From Agrypnia vestita (lineage: Eukaryota > Arthropoda > Insecta > Trichoptera > Phryganeidae), in assembly GCA_016648135.1 (NCBI GenBank), contig JADDOH010001988.1:23008-87007 (forward strand): DNA of 64,000 nt, written 5' to 3'. A program made the translations under genes and the position numbers. This document shows, one piece after another, positions 30,208 through 41,224 of this stretch (position 1 is the first letter of the stretch; every line of letters starts with the position of its first letter). Under the pieces are notes generated by a model. That model did not search any database. It was not told where the DNA came from and was given only the letters and a program-made list of their open reading frames with translations.

Positions 30208-30521
30208 GATCCTAAAAACACCATTCGGCCATATTCTAAACTGACGATTTCGTTATTTGGGATTTTTACCCAACACTCGAAACAATATCTAATATATTAT
30301 TTATCTAATATATCAAAAATCTTGAATATAATTAAACTAGTTAACTTTGTTTACACCACTAAAATTTATTTGGTAAAACCAACCGGTTTCGGAAACGACG
30401 TTCCTTATATTTGTTGTATAGAAAGCTGGTCATATTAAACAATGGCGTAGAATTTTATATATTGACAATTTTTCAATTGAGTGCTCGAAAAGTCTCCCTC
30501 CCTCTATAAAACCAGCTTTCT

Positions 30522-30859
30522 ATACAACAAATAATATTGGTTACTTTTTGAGAAATGTTAAAGATAAACATCACGAATCGACTCACTCGGGTGTTTATAA
30601 CCTAAAATGTAATGACTGTCCCTCTTTTTATATTGGAAAAACGAGTCGTAATTTTGATATTAGGATTAAAGAACATATTAGATGCTTAAATAATTCAAAA
30701 TTTTCCGAATTTGCCAATCATATTATTGAGAGTAACCATAGTTTTGATAAAAATACAGGAGTCAACATTCTTCACATTAATAGTAAAAGTAGACGCCTTA
30801 ATAATTTAGAGGCCCTAGAGATTAAGAAAGCTATAAATAATAATGAAGCCTTTTCTTAA
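30522..30859 (+). pseudogene. Penelope-like GIY-YIG endonuclease domain
   Basis: Frame NNIGYFLRNVKDKHHESTHS, then GVYNLKCNDCPSFYIGKTSR, NFDIRIKEHIRCLNNSKFSE and LNNLEALEIKKAINNN. Seen: the GVY...YIG pair, the CxxC typical for the Penelope nuclease, the catalytic arginine region (RNFDIRIKEH) and the glutamate-bearing LEALEI helix. The nuclease nicks target DNA for RT priming. It ends at TAA 30857-30859, somewhat early relative to longer copies. The domain itself has no stop or shift. The RT part upstream is lost. Confidence 0.8.
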
Positions 30860-31000
30860 CTTACAGTCCTATTTTGAATATGTTCCCTTTCACCCTATCA
30901 CCTGTTTCTTTCGCACCCCCCACTATTTACCCCCATTTGGACACTTATCACTGAAGTATGATTGTTTATAATTTTTGTAAAGTAAAATTAGTATTAAGTA

Positions 31001-31040
31001 TACCCCGACGAAGGAACGTCGTTTCCGAAACCGGTTGGTT
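31001..31040 (+). ncRNA. hammerhead-like motif in Penelope terminal repeat
   Basis: TACC, CCGACGA, A, GGAAC-GTC-GTTTCC, GAA, ACCGGT, T, GGTT. Outer stem ACC/GGT, middle stem GGAA/TTCC, GAA and the palindromic ACCGGT are kept. The core reads CCGACGA where CTGANGA is required, so cleavage is doubtful. The minus-strand partner at 30374-30405 keeps only half of the motif. Confidence 0.4.
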
Positions 31041-31274
31041 TTACCAAATAAATTTTAGTGGTGTAAACAAAGTTAACTAGTTTAATTATATTCATAATGA
31101 ATAACCACAAAGTTATAGCAAAATACAACAGTATCAAAATCTTAATTAATAATACGATACCATAATACAATACAGTCAAGTAAATAATAATATAAATGAG
31201 AACCCATTCGGCTTCACTGGGGGAATATGCACACAAGGCGCAACCGCAAAACATTCACATGTAAAATAAATTGA

Positions 31275-31375
31275 ACAAATCAAGTAATTGTACAGGTATC
31301 TTCATCGATTCGAGGAAAGTACTCGACGCTATCTCCCACGAACAACTCGTATCAGAACCAAAAGGCCCCAAACGG
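31275..31375 (+). pseudogene. short RT fragment
   Basis: Frame NCTGIFIDSRKVLDAISHEQ followed by LVSEP. This is the RT block 'xxDxxKAFDxIxHxxLxxxL' (first catalytic aspartate region) with K/R and A/V changes. No more RT follows. It is too short to assign a clade. Confidence 0.55.
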
Positions 31376-31527
31376 GTAATATATAGGTTTTAATTTAAAA
31401 TCTTAACTGTTTGGATGAAAAAGTTGGTAGATTTGCGCGAAACAAACTGATTTCTAACAAATTTTAAAATAAAATAAGTGCTTATTACCAGGGTTCGAGG
31501 ATATATATCCGCGGATATATATCACGA

Positions 31528-32025
31528 TTAGGGAATGCAATCCCGAGTCAGGATTTCCCTTTCAGGATCCTTCAAGATTGGAATTTCCAATCCCGCGGAT
31601 CTCTACGGATAGGGATCCAAAATACGTCTGTGTTTTTTTTTAATAGAGTTGCATTGCAACGACCAATGCCTTGCATTTTATATCAGCAATTTTAATAAAA
31701 TGTTAATTATTAATCACTGTATTAAAGTTTTTGTAGGAGTTTTTCCAAGCATCAATCAGTCAATGGCGTAGATTTAGCAGTAGTTTTTATTGCTATGTTA
31801 GGTTGATAAAATATAGCAAATATTGTTCAAAGCTATTTTCTTTATTTGAATGTGACATGAACATAAGTTTTAATTACTTACTAAAAGTTCTATAGACGTA
31901 CACAGTTAAACATACAAAATATAAAAAATGCTGATCAATCCCGACAACCCTGTCCGATTTTTCGATCCGGGATTGATCTCGTAAAATGCCTCGAAATCTC
32001 GCGGGATCGGGATTGCATTCCCTAA
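31528..32025. mobile_element. TIR element with 6-bp TCACGA flanks, copy 1 (498 bp)
   Basis: Starts TTAGGGAATGCAATCCCGA and ends with its complement. The flanking direct repeat TCACGA is at 31522-31527 and 32026-32031. A second copy (59896-60790) has TCGCGA on both sides. The interior is AT-rich and non-coding and aligns with copy 2 in reverse orientation. It sits within TATATATCACGATATATATC-type sequence. No transposase; superfamily not recognised. Confidence 0.7.
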
Positions 32026-32040
32026 TCACGATATATATCA

Positions 32041-32185
32041 CGATATTTATGGCTTAATTTTTATTTTTGATATATATCCAAAAATCTTTCTGCGGCCGTT
32101 AATAGATGGCGCTAGTTGTATTATAAAAAATGCTACAGGTTTTTTTAAATATCTGCGGTCCTTACTAGATGGCGCTAGTTGTATT
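32041..32185 (+). repeat. 63-bp tandem duplication carrying TAGATGGCGCTAG twice
   Basis: CTGCGG....TAGATGGCGCTAGTTGTATT occurs at 32091-32122 and 32153-32185. The 13-mer TAGATGGCGCTAG (32103-32115, 32166-32178) fits the insect CTCF core AGRTGGCGCY. Confidence 0.6.
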
Positions 32186-32462
32186 TTTCGCGTCGTTTTT
32201 TAGTTTAATTTTGTTTCATATAATCCGTTTTTTATTTCACACAAAGAAACAAACTCCCATAGCGCTACATTAGAAAGAGCAACTTTTATAACTTATATAT
32301 AATAATTGCATATATTACCTTTTTCAGTATGCAATCATTTATTTAATAAATAATAATTCATGTACAAAATAAAAAAATAAATTTCATAAATATTTCGAGT
32401 TTGTATCAAAAAAAGTTTGGATATAGGTATATCCAATTTTTGATATATATCAAAAAATCCGA

Positions 32463-32772
32463 CTTTTACTCCCTTTCTTTTAATTTGTAGCATCTGCTTG
32501 TCTGCCGAAAAAATTTTGGATCGATTTTTAACCATTTTCCCATGATCCAATCGAGCTGAAACTTTGCAGGCAGACTTGTGGCGACGATAAAAATGATCTA
32601 ACATATTTATGTTTAAAAAAAATAATAATTATAGTATAATTTAAACATTTTCGAAATATTTTATTACTCCCTTTCTTAGCGCCGCCCGACTCGAGCCCGA
32701 CGCATGGGGTAGGCACAAAACCTGTTTCAACGAGTAAATGAGAAGGGGAGAATAATAAAAACTTGGTTTTTT
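32463..32772 (-). mobile_element. ACTCCC-family element, copy 5, minus strand
   Basis: Reverse orientation: ACTCCCTTTCTTTTAATTTG at the left is the 3' end. The core (ATCCAATCGAGCTGAAACTT) and CCGACGCATGGGGTAGGCAC lie inside, and AATAAAAACTTGGTTTTT closes the 5' hairpin. A variant shared with copies 6 and 7 has GTGCCTACxxxCGCGTCGGG in place of the long middle. Confidence 0.65.
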
Positions 32773-33596
32773 TTTGTATAAAAATCGAATTTTTTCGAAC
32801 CCTGCATATTCATCAAAAACTTATATTTTAAATAAAACTTCAGATTGCAATGACTGGTTTCCGTGATGATGTAAGTATAGCCTCGTCATCAAATAAACGA
32901 GTCTTTTTTTTAAAGAACATCACATAAATAAAGTTGGTTATTCTTCTTCCATCACAAGAATGTGTCGTTCATACAATATAGTATATTGTGCTGACCACAA
33001 AGGTTGATGCTGGTAGAATGCGGCCACTATAAATTGGCGTGCGAGGGAGGGCGTCCCTGTCGTGTAACAGAAGTTACCAGGGTGTAAATTTATTACACAA
33101 TACATAATGTACAGAATTTCCGGTGACCGGTGTCGTAGCCTTTAACAGAAATTTGGCCGGGCAGCACTAAAGAGACCAAGCCGTAATGGCGGCCGCTCTA
33201 TCTGTCAAACTGTCAGACGGTAATATCGGTCCATTATTTGCTTTTTCAGCTTCGCAAAACTTTAATACTTCATTGGCAATTGTTCTCGCACCATCCCAGA
33301 CTGTTTAGGATGTTTTGGACACAATAATTCAGTGTATATTGATAATCAAGATGTCACAGCTCCCGAGCAAATACGAGATTGAACTGAATGACAGGGCGAG
33401 GGGTTACCGCCGGGTGCGGGCGGGGCGGGCTTTAGTTCCAAAGTCGTCGCACGCCAAGTTATTGTGGTAAAGCAATACCCTGTCATCATTAAAAGAGTCA
33501 CTCCTACATCTTACATCAATTTTCTTGACAAAAACCTGAACCCATAGAACTTAATTATTTATTTATATATTCGTACATGATACCATTACACACTAA
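32773..33596. other. no recognised gene; small GC-rich frame at 33351-33470
   Basis: An ATG at 33351 opens 39 codons ending at 33470 (begins MSQLPSKYEIELNDRARGYR, arginine-rich). It has no homologue I recognise and no upstream promoter evidence, so I do not call it. Other parts are unremarkable. Confidence 0.35.
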
Positions 33597-34027
33597 ATAC
33601 AAGATTTCTCATAGACAGTAGCAATGACTTAACAGGTGGAGTCCTTCCTTGATAATGAGTTAAAAATGTTCAAGCAAACACGACCTAAAATCAATAGTTA
33701 CGGAGATATGCGACATCAAAGTTTGCATTTTTTTTCAAAAAGTTGAACTATCATTACAGTAACCTGTATCGATTATGAAAAATTCATCATTTTTAATACA
33801 GGTCGAATAAAATAATAAAGACCATTAAAAAATTGAAAAAATATAATTTTTTAAAGGTTTTCAGCATTTTATTCGAGTTGTATAGAAGCGAATACATTTT
33901 TATAATCAATATAAGTTAGTGTAATGATAGTTAATTTTTTTTCAAAAAATAACTCAGAAATATTATTTAAGAAATGAAAAATTTGAGGTTGCACATCTCC
34001 ATAATTATTGATATTCATCACCCTGTA
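33597..34027. repeat. fold-back (hairpin) element H1
   Basis: About 430 bp with arms that are diverged reverse complements. The left has TCATAGACAGTAGCAATGAC and GGAGATATGCGACATCAAAG. The right has the complement series ending ATTCATCACCCTGTATA. The centre (near 33835) is AT-rich. It belongs to the family described at 59144, subtype with CAGGGTGTCTCATAGCTAG ends. Confidence 0.65.
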
Positions 34028-34028
34028 T

Positions 34029-34481
34029 ATACAGGATGTCTCATAGCTAGAAGCAAGAACTTCAGTGGAGTCTTCTTCATTTAATTTCAAATACAAAATA
34101 TTCTTTACACTTTAAGTGAAATGTCGACAGTTGCGGAAATAAGCGACATCAAAGTGTGCATTTATTTTAGGTTAAACGTTGGACTATCACTACAGTGACT
34201 TATATGGAATATTTATTGGCTTTATTATAAAAAGCTATTTTTTTAAGGTTTTTGTCATTTTATTTAACTTTTATCGAACTGAATAAATTTTTAATATTCC
34301 ATATAGGTTACTGTAGTGATACTCCAACATTATACAGAAAATAAGGAAATATTGAAAAAAAAAATGCAAACATTGATGCCGCTTATCTCCGTAACTGTCA
34401 ACATTTCACCCAAAGAATACTTTCTATTCAAAATTGAGTTTGGAAGCCTCCCCCAAAGTTTTTTCAGACACCTCTTATATA
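34029..34481. repeat. fold-back (hairpin) element H2
   Basis: Directly abuts H1. Left end ACAGGATGTCTCATAGCTAG, right end complement (AGACACCTCTTATAT). Arms share CTACAGTGACTTATATGGAA and its complement around a centre near 34240. It is about 450 bp, non-coding; transcribed, it would form a long imperfect hairpin. Confidence 0.65.
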
Positions 34482-34955
34482 ATAATTCATGAAAAATTTC
34501 ATTATGATAGTATTTACAATACCGACAATACATAATATAATTAATAAGCCTAGAAACAAAATGGTGTCGAAACTAAAATCTATGCGTCTACAATACAAAA
34601 CTCTGAATAAAGCTGTTAAAAGACGTATTTAGGCACAATCTCGCAATAAAACATGCCGATTAAGATCCCAGCAAGAATCAAACAGCATTCTTTTGTTGGT
34701 ATATATTATAAGAAAATAATCGTTTTCGATTGTAAGAAAAGATTCAAATCGAAATACGAAACATTTCGGTCAAAAAGCTTTGCGTATTTCCCTCGCATTT
34801 CGCTGTCATAAAATCGGGGTTGCCACTCCATAAAAGGGCTCAAACGCGGCGAGATTTTTCACAAAGTAGCGAAATTACGAAAATTCGTGATAACGAAAAG
34901 CGATTATTTATCAATTTAAACAATGGTTATGTACACATAATTACGTTAAAAAATG
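34482..34955. other. spacer between fold-back elements, no gene
   Basis: AT-rich with nothing coding. 34680-34750 is unrecognised. Confidence 0.4.
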
Positions 34956-35382
34956 TTATACAGATATCACGTAGCTGGAAGCAAAAACATCGGGAGAGTG
35001 TTCTTAATTAAATTTTGAATGGAAAATATTTTTTGCACTTTATGTGCTATGTCTAAAGTATGTATTTTTTTTCAATATATCTGACTCATTTTATATAAAT
35101 CTCACTACAGTAATATGGAATATTAAAAAGTTCTAAATTATTTTATTTGTCTTATATGGAAGGAAATGAATTTTTAATATTACATATAAAGTACTTTCAT
35201 GACGGTTTCACAAAAGATAAGCGAGAAATATCAACAACAAAAAAAACACACAAAACTTTGATGTCATTTATCTCCGTAACTGTTGACATTTTACCCAAGT
35301 GTAGAAAAAATTTTCTACTCAAAATTGAATGAAGAAAACATCTCTGAAGTTTTTGCTATTAGCTTCGAGACACCTGTATAAT
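34956..35382. repeat. fold-back (hairpin) element H3
   Basis: Left end TATACAGATATCACGTAGCTGGAAGC, written here as TATACAGATATCACG then TAGCTGGAAGC; right end GCTATTAGCTTCGAGACACC and TGTATA. Arms pair across a centre near 35140. Same subtype as H2, more diverged. Confidence 0.6.
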
Positions 35383-35902
35383 GGTGAACATAAGAATGAT
35401 GGATGTTCCATCGTCATGTTTTTAAAAATGTCAGGATAAGTTTTAGAGATTTCGTTAATTTCGGTGAATTCCTGCTTTAAATGTGTCACAAAACTGCCGC
35501 TTTGTAACAGGTATTTATTTTGTCATTACAGATACAAACGGGATAGAAATATTTTCTCAAAATAAATAAACATCGACTGCATTTAAATAAAATTCAAAAT
35601 AGATAGAATTTTCAATTTGTTTGTTTTCCTTTGTAGATTAATTCGTATTGTAATGTTACCAAAATAAACAATACATAATTTATTAGATTATAGACAATGT
35701 GCCTTAATTTTAAATAATGCCACACCAATTTGAGAGGCTCGTTTGTCATCATTAATTTCAATGACAGGACAATAAACACGTCAAAGGTTTCAATATTATT
35801 CGCCTCCAAGGCGGGAACCAAATTCTAGATTGCAAATTCTAGCTGAGGCAGAAATGTCTTAGTAATCTAACAAGTTGTCTACATCCTATCATTTATTTTT
35901 AA
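35383..35902. other. no gene seen
   Basis: AT-rich. A minus frame at 35612-35821 shows no domain. Confidence 0.4.
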
Positions 35903-36840
35903 TTGTGTTATCATTCGCAAAGTGCAGCGTTAATATTAGAAACGGCGCGTCGATTCCTCGTCGACCGCCTCGTCAAGTATCGATTACACTTTCATTCTCT
36001 CTGGCAACACCGGCGCGCGGGCCGCAATCAACAATGCACAATCAGAGATGACGTTTGGCCAGCGAAAAATGATAAATGCACCAGCGCCGCGCATAACCTC
36101 ACTCGGCGCCAGATGCGACGCGAGATCTCGCCCACAATAATAACAACACGGCCCGAAGACGTGGAGCGACGTCCGCGGGCGCTCTTGCCAAAAAATGTAC
36201 GCGCCAGGGCATTTCGGCTGCCAAATTTCGTGTATGTTCATCCGACGTCAACGTCACTGGAAGCGAAATGTATTTTAACACAACAAAACCGCGAACGGCG
36301 AGCTGTCACCGCTCGCGAGGAAACACAAATACACACACACACATGTCTATGCGGTAAAAACGTAAAAATACGCTACTTACGCAATGTACATCGGCGGGTG
36401 GCCCGTCAACACTGCACCACAGCGCACGAACTGACAATGCCTTCAGTCCTGCGGTCTTCTGAGCGCTGTTTCGTCCTCTTCATCACAAACGAGGCGCGCT
36501 TCGCACTGGGGAATATTCAACCACTATCTGGCACTCGCGGACAACAGGAACGAAAGCATGACAGGGAGCTGCGCGCCGATCGGTTCGATGACGGGGACGC
36601 GAGGGTTTTCGATTCGGAGACCGGGCGCGATGCAGACGGACGTGTCTAATTATAAGATGCTAATGGTCGGATATCATCGCGTCCGCGGATTTCAACACGC
36701 TCCCTGCATCCCATTCGCCTTTCGGTGTAATAATATAAATAAAATGACAAATCGTCATTTGACATGCGCGCGCCTAATATTTTTGTACGCTGGGGCCATC
36801 TGGTGGGGGAATAACGAACCGCGTCGGTAAACTCGATGAC
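35903..36840 (+). other. GC-rich island with a 248-codon unexplained frame
   Basis: The frame 35903-36649 is the longest in the window without a transposon domain. It starts from a non-ATG codon, is rich in arginine and histidine, and includes ITNEARFALGNIQPLSG and DGDARVFDSETGRDADGRV. The minus strand also has open frames, as is common in GC-rich DNA. No signal peptide, membrane segment or known motif was seen. At 36790-36812 a GCCATCTGGTGGGGG phrase resembles a CTCF-type site. Alternatives: a promoter-type CpG island, a GC-rich transposon piece, or a fast-evolving exon. I consider coding unlikely. Confidence 0.25.
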
Positions 36841-37369
36841 TCAAACGTCGAACGCATTTAAATGGCTGTTCAATCGTATATGCGATCGTAATGTATTCAT
36901 ATATTTACATTTCATTAAAATGTATGACAAAATTATATAAGATAAATATGTAAAATTAATGAACATATTAATAGTTATTAAGAAACAAATAAAATGAATA
37001 AATAAACCATAAAATAAAACAAATTGAACCTAAAAATGTTTATATGCATTCTCGAACAGCATAATCAAAATTATTAATTTTGATAACTACGAGATAAAAA
37101 GAATTATAAAAAATATAGTTTTAAATCCCGATCTTAAATAAACGTACTGCATTTTTTATCATTATTGAACTTTAATAGTCACGTCTGAGATAGCGCGCGC
37201 ATGTGTGTGTCAGCATCATGTGTGCAGTTTACTGCGAAGGAAGGAAGGAAGGAATTTTAATTACTTATTTTTTTAACATTTTAACATATAATTTATTGCT
37301 TGGCCTCACATATCCTATACTGGTAGATAATAGGTATGTTTAATTTTTATATTAATTAAAAGCTAGCAC
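36841..37369. other. AT-rich spacer with GGAA microsatellite
   Basis: GAAGGAAGGAAGGAAGGA at 37237-37254. Nothing else recognised. Confidence 0.45.
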
Positions 37370-37620
37370 TAGCTTTAATTTCTGCACTTTATTTTACTTA
37401 CATCAAAGCGAATGAATTTTTAATTTTAGATAAGTTACTTTCATGACAATTCAACGTTTTACAGAGGTCAGTAATAGGTACCTATTTAAAAAATTCAAAC
37501 TTTGTTTTTCTTGTATTCCTAACTGTTGACACTTCGCCTAAATAGTAGCGAATATTTTCCGTCAAAAATTGAATAGAGTACACTCCTCCGAAGTTTTTGC
37601 TACTAGCTATGAAAACGGCA
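37370..37620. repeat. fold-back element H4, right part only
   Basis: TTTTACTTACATCAAAGCGA, AATGAATTTTTAATTTTAGA, ATTCCTAACTGTTGACACTT and AGTTTTTGCTACTAGCTATG correspond to the right arm of H2/H3. The left arm is missing. Confidence 0.55.
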
Positions 37621-39594
37621 TGACATTATGCGCATCGTCAATTTTGACGACTGACAGGCGGCTTGACAACTCTCATCATAATATAACAATTTTGTATTCC
37701 CTAGAGTAAGGGGAGTTAAAATATAATAAATCCCAACAATAAAAATTTCAAAATCTTGAGTTTATCGAAATATTTCTTAAAAATAATAATAATCACACAA
37801 TAAAATAAATATCTTTTATCGTTATCCATGTTGATATGCATGTTTCTGGGTGTCGATAAAACAGAAATTTTTGCGATAAGAAAATTCACTTCGAGAATTC
37901 TACGCGCGCACCATCTAGCGACTGTTGTGAAAGATAGTACGGAAAGCTTTACATGAAAATCGACAGGATGACATGTAAATTTTCAAATATACGATAGTTT
38001 TATGTAATTTTTAAAATGGTTATTTCTCTAATTTAATATCTATTTTAAATAAAATATAGTTATATTATATAATATACACATTGAAAATTCTTCCTAAATA
38101 TGTCTATAGTGATGACATTTATATGCCAGTATCCACGGATGAGATTTTTGTCTCGAGACAACCTCTCAGGCGGATAATGCCCTCATGAGATTCTATGGAG
38201 GTAGACCCTACGTTTTATTAGGGTGGCCTTCGAATACTCTGGACTATTTTGAATAATACGCAAAATGTGTGAGTGTGTTGGTAAGACGTAGGGTGACCAT
38301 TATTTAAAATATTCTGTAAGTATTGTAATACTCATATATGTAAAATTATTATTAATAGTATTAATTAACTATGTATATTGCATATATTAGCACTAATTTT
38401 GAAGGGTGGACCCGGTTTCATTTAACAGCCTGTTCCTAAAATATGTTGCACTTTTTATATCGAATAATAATAAGTAATTAAGGTACACAATAAATTCGTA
38501 AAATTCATAACAAAAATCAAATTTTTGATGTTTTGATGTTGTTGTTGTGCGATTTTAAACAAATGTAATATTTACAGTTTTATAGAAACAATTCTGTATT
38601 ATTTTTAATATGAAAATTTTGATAAAATTTAGTTCTCATTGATGCATCGTTAATTTAAATGTCTTATATTTATAAATTTCGAGTATAAAATGTTGTATTT
38701 TTTTTATTTCAAAATATTTGCTATAATTTTTAATTGAGTTTTGTTTTTTACAAATATGTTAAGAAATTATTGTATAAGTGTCGTTTTAGTTTTGATGTTA
38801 ATAGCTTTCCGAAAAGAAACATGTCTTGACGAATTCATATATTCGCAATTGAAATTGAAATGAATTGAAATTGTCTTCAATAAAAATAACTCTTCACCAG
38901 TACACCGAGTCGTCATTCTGAAATCTCCTTCGCTGGTACGTGACACCATTATATATGTTTACGTAAATAAACCGCGCGTCTCGTCGCCTGCAACGTAAAC
39001 ACATAAGAACCAAGGGTTATAGCTACGGACACGGCGATGCTACACCAGTCGGCTTGCCGCACCATCGGGCAGGCCTGTGCCGCGTTAAATCATTTATTCC
39101 TTTGTTCATCATTTATATCATTTACTTGTACATTTTCATTCGCTCCAAATCTCCGGGAAGAAATAAACAACATTCCAACGACCTACGAACCTTCTAAAGT
39201 CGTATTTTTTTGTTGTTGTGTTCTTTTCGTTTAGAATGAACGGACACAACTTATGTTAATGTCCAATAATATGACTGAATGCCATAATACTCACCTTTGA
39301 ATACCTCCACGAGTACCGGTAAAATGGTATTTACATAATATTTTACCAGTTTACAAATAACCGCCACTCTCGGTTATTTTATATACCCTATCGTTTACAC
39401 AAAGTGAGATTTTGATCTAGAGATAAGCCGATATAGATAGAGAGATCGATTCTTGAGATTAATTGATGGGACTGACCCGTGCACATAATATCGTCACGTG
39501 TCGTGGCTAGGGAGGAAATGAATTAGCGATTTACTAATAACTAACTGTAAGAATAAGGATAAGTATTTATTTATTTTACTAAAACAAAATTCTA
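37621..39594. other. 2-kb region with no recognised gene
   Basis: 37900-37920 contains GCACCATCTAGCGAC. Around 38840-38875 GAAATTGAAATGAATTGAAA resembles a hexamer tail as at 4024. 38880-38960 (AATAAAAATAACTCTTCACC, TGGTACGTGACACC) and 38950-39070 have LTR/leader-like texture without a partner. 39490-39520 holds CACGTGTCGTGGCT, the reverse of the solo-LTR 3' end at 11720-11745. All frames are short and domainless. Confidence 0.4.
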
Positions 39595-39800
39595 AAAAAA
39601 TATTTAGAGAAAAAATTTTCGTAATACGAAAAAAAATTTTTCGAAAAAAAATTTAGTAGAAATTATTGAATAATAATTATTTTACGTAAAAAAAAAATTT
39701 CGTAAATCGAAAAAAAAAATTGAAAAACAAAAATTTAAAAAAAATAATCTAAAAAATATTTTTTCTAAATTAATTTAAAAATAACTTACTTTAAAAAAGT
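39595..39800. repeat. low-complexity A/T tract
   Basis: Runs of A8-A10 and T5-T6 with TTTCGTAAAT/TTACGAAAA inversions. No unit could be defined. Confidence 0.6.
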
Positions 39801-39880
39801 TAAGGATATTATACGAAGTTACGCTGATGGACCAGATAACGAAATTATTATAACTTCTTCAAATATATAAATAAATAAAT

Positions 39881-39914
39881 CTGACGAAGAAGCCATTGGC
39901 TTCGAAACATGCTG
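39881..39914 (+). ncRNA. hammerhead-like motif, isolated Penelope terminal remnant
   Basis: CTGACGA, A, GAAGCC-ATT-GGCTTC, GAAACATGC. Core CTGACGA and GAAA are intact, and the 6-bp middle stem is perfect, but no convincing outer stem is seen in the AT-rich flank. Followed by GTGGTGTTTACAAAGTTAAT, the same downstream phrase as in the 31040-31085 Penelope repeat, which supports the origin. Confidence 0.45.
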
Positions 39915-40189
39915 AATTTTTTCAATAAATAAGTGGTGTTTACAAAGTTAATTTATATAATTGAAATTATTATAATTGGGATTAATGATTAATTAACTAT
40001 TCAATGTAGAAATTCTCTTAAAACAATTAAAACTTAACGCTTTTCTTTAAATTATACTATTTCTAAGTATATGTGGAAAATTGTAAGATGATCTTTATAC
40101 TGTTCAATAATGATGTATAATCTCTTTATATGTACTGTTAGTTTCCCATATATAAATAAGTAAATATCACTCGAAAATAACACAATTTA

Positions 40190-40660
40190 TTATCGCTGGG
40201 TAACACGTATTTAACATTCACTGGAACATTCCATCGAGAACTGGATGAACTGGCTCGCAGATTATCGCCAATTAGGTACTTCGCTTGATTATTCGCTCTG
40301 ATTTATCGCTCCAATTAACGCACCTGGCCACCCTGGCCTCGCGGCGCGCAGCCGACTTCGCACGGTTACGACATTTCAAACGCGACCACAAAAAAATCAT
40401 TAATGATGTCTCATTACCAACAGCGACATCTGTACTGGTTTATGGGAAAGACAAATTTTTAACCACAGGAGGCGGTAATAGAAATACAACTCACATATGG
40501 AACAAGGCTCGCATGTTACAATTTCCAAAAATTTGATAGATGTGGTGGTCTGGGTGCAATTGGTGAAAGTTTCATTGCGTAAAGTCAGCCATACGACAGG
40601 TCGCAAGCCCTATGTACACCCTAAAATGTAGCCTTGTCTGTATGAGTCATCTATGATATA
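40190..40660 (+). repeat. repeat pair of 23145 plus retroposon-type end
   Basis: 40190-40395 matches 23145-23290 (see there). 40545-40660 has GCGTAAAGTCAGCCA, GGTCGCAAGCCCTATGTACA and ATCTATGATATATC, matching the 245-bp insertion at 52226-52470 and 16940-17050. These appear to be two different repeats side by side. Confidence 0.5.
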
Positions 40661-40662
40661 TC

Positions 40663-40953
40663 TTTTTACTCCCTTTCTTTTAGCTCGTAGCGTCTGCGGT
40701 TTGTAGTCTGCCGGAAAAACAGATCAATTTTTAACAATTTTCCCGTGATCCAATCGAGCTGAAACTTTGCAGACAGATTCGTATAATAAAATAATAATTA
40801 TAGTATAATTTTGGATTTTTAGAAATTTTAATGGATTTTTCAAATTGAAATCACTACAAATGAACTGAAATGAACCCGACGCGTGCAGTAGGCACGAAAC
40901 CTGATTCAATAAGAAAGGGAGTGTAACAAAAACTTGGCTTTTATGGGTTAGTT
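40663..40953 (-). mobile_element. ACTCCC-family element, copy 6, minus strand
   Basis: ACTCCCTTTCTTTTAGCTCG (3' end), core ATCCAATCGAGCTGAAACTT, CCGACGCGTGCAGTAGGCAC, then the 5' end in reverse: GGGAGTGTAACAAAAACTTG and ATGGGTTAGTTTTTT. Full ends are present; about 290 bp. Confidence 0.7.
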
Positions 40954-41224
40954 TTTTAAATCATATCTAAACGTATTTTAAAATAAACTGTTAATTTCGC
41001 TTCCTTAACAATTTTTCTGAGGATTTCGTTATTTTTTTACCTGTGCTAATGTTGTACACCGCATGCAGTATTGTTTTTGAAGCCATTTTAATATATTAGT
41101 TTATCATTTTGTGGCTTTTGCATTTGGGTTCGATTTTATTAACCGCGCCAGTGACCATGTCCTTCGATCCTGGGAAATACAATGAGAGTCTGCCATAAAG
41201 AAAAACAAAATGTTATTTATGTTA

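Larger units (their letters stand above)
30320..31085 (+). mobile_element. Penelope-like element with inverted terminal pieces
   Basis: A GIY-YIG coding end (30522-30859) is bracketed by two copies of one sequence in opposite orientation. 30320-30405 (minus) and 30985-31085 (plus) share AACGTCGTTTCCGAAACCGG, TTGGTTTTACCAAATAAATT and GTGGTGTAAACAAAGTTAAC. Terminal repeats in inverted or partial arrangement are known for Penelope-like elements. The plus copy carries the hammerhead-like motif at 31001. RT is absent, except for a possible short lead-in before 30522. Confidence 0.75.

Noticed and set aside
33351..33470. 39-codon small protein
   Set aside because: Short, arginine-rich, GC-driven; no supporting signal.
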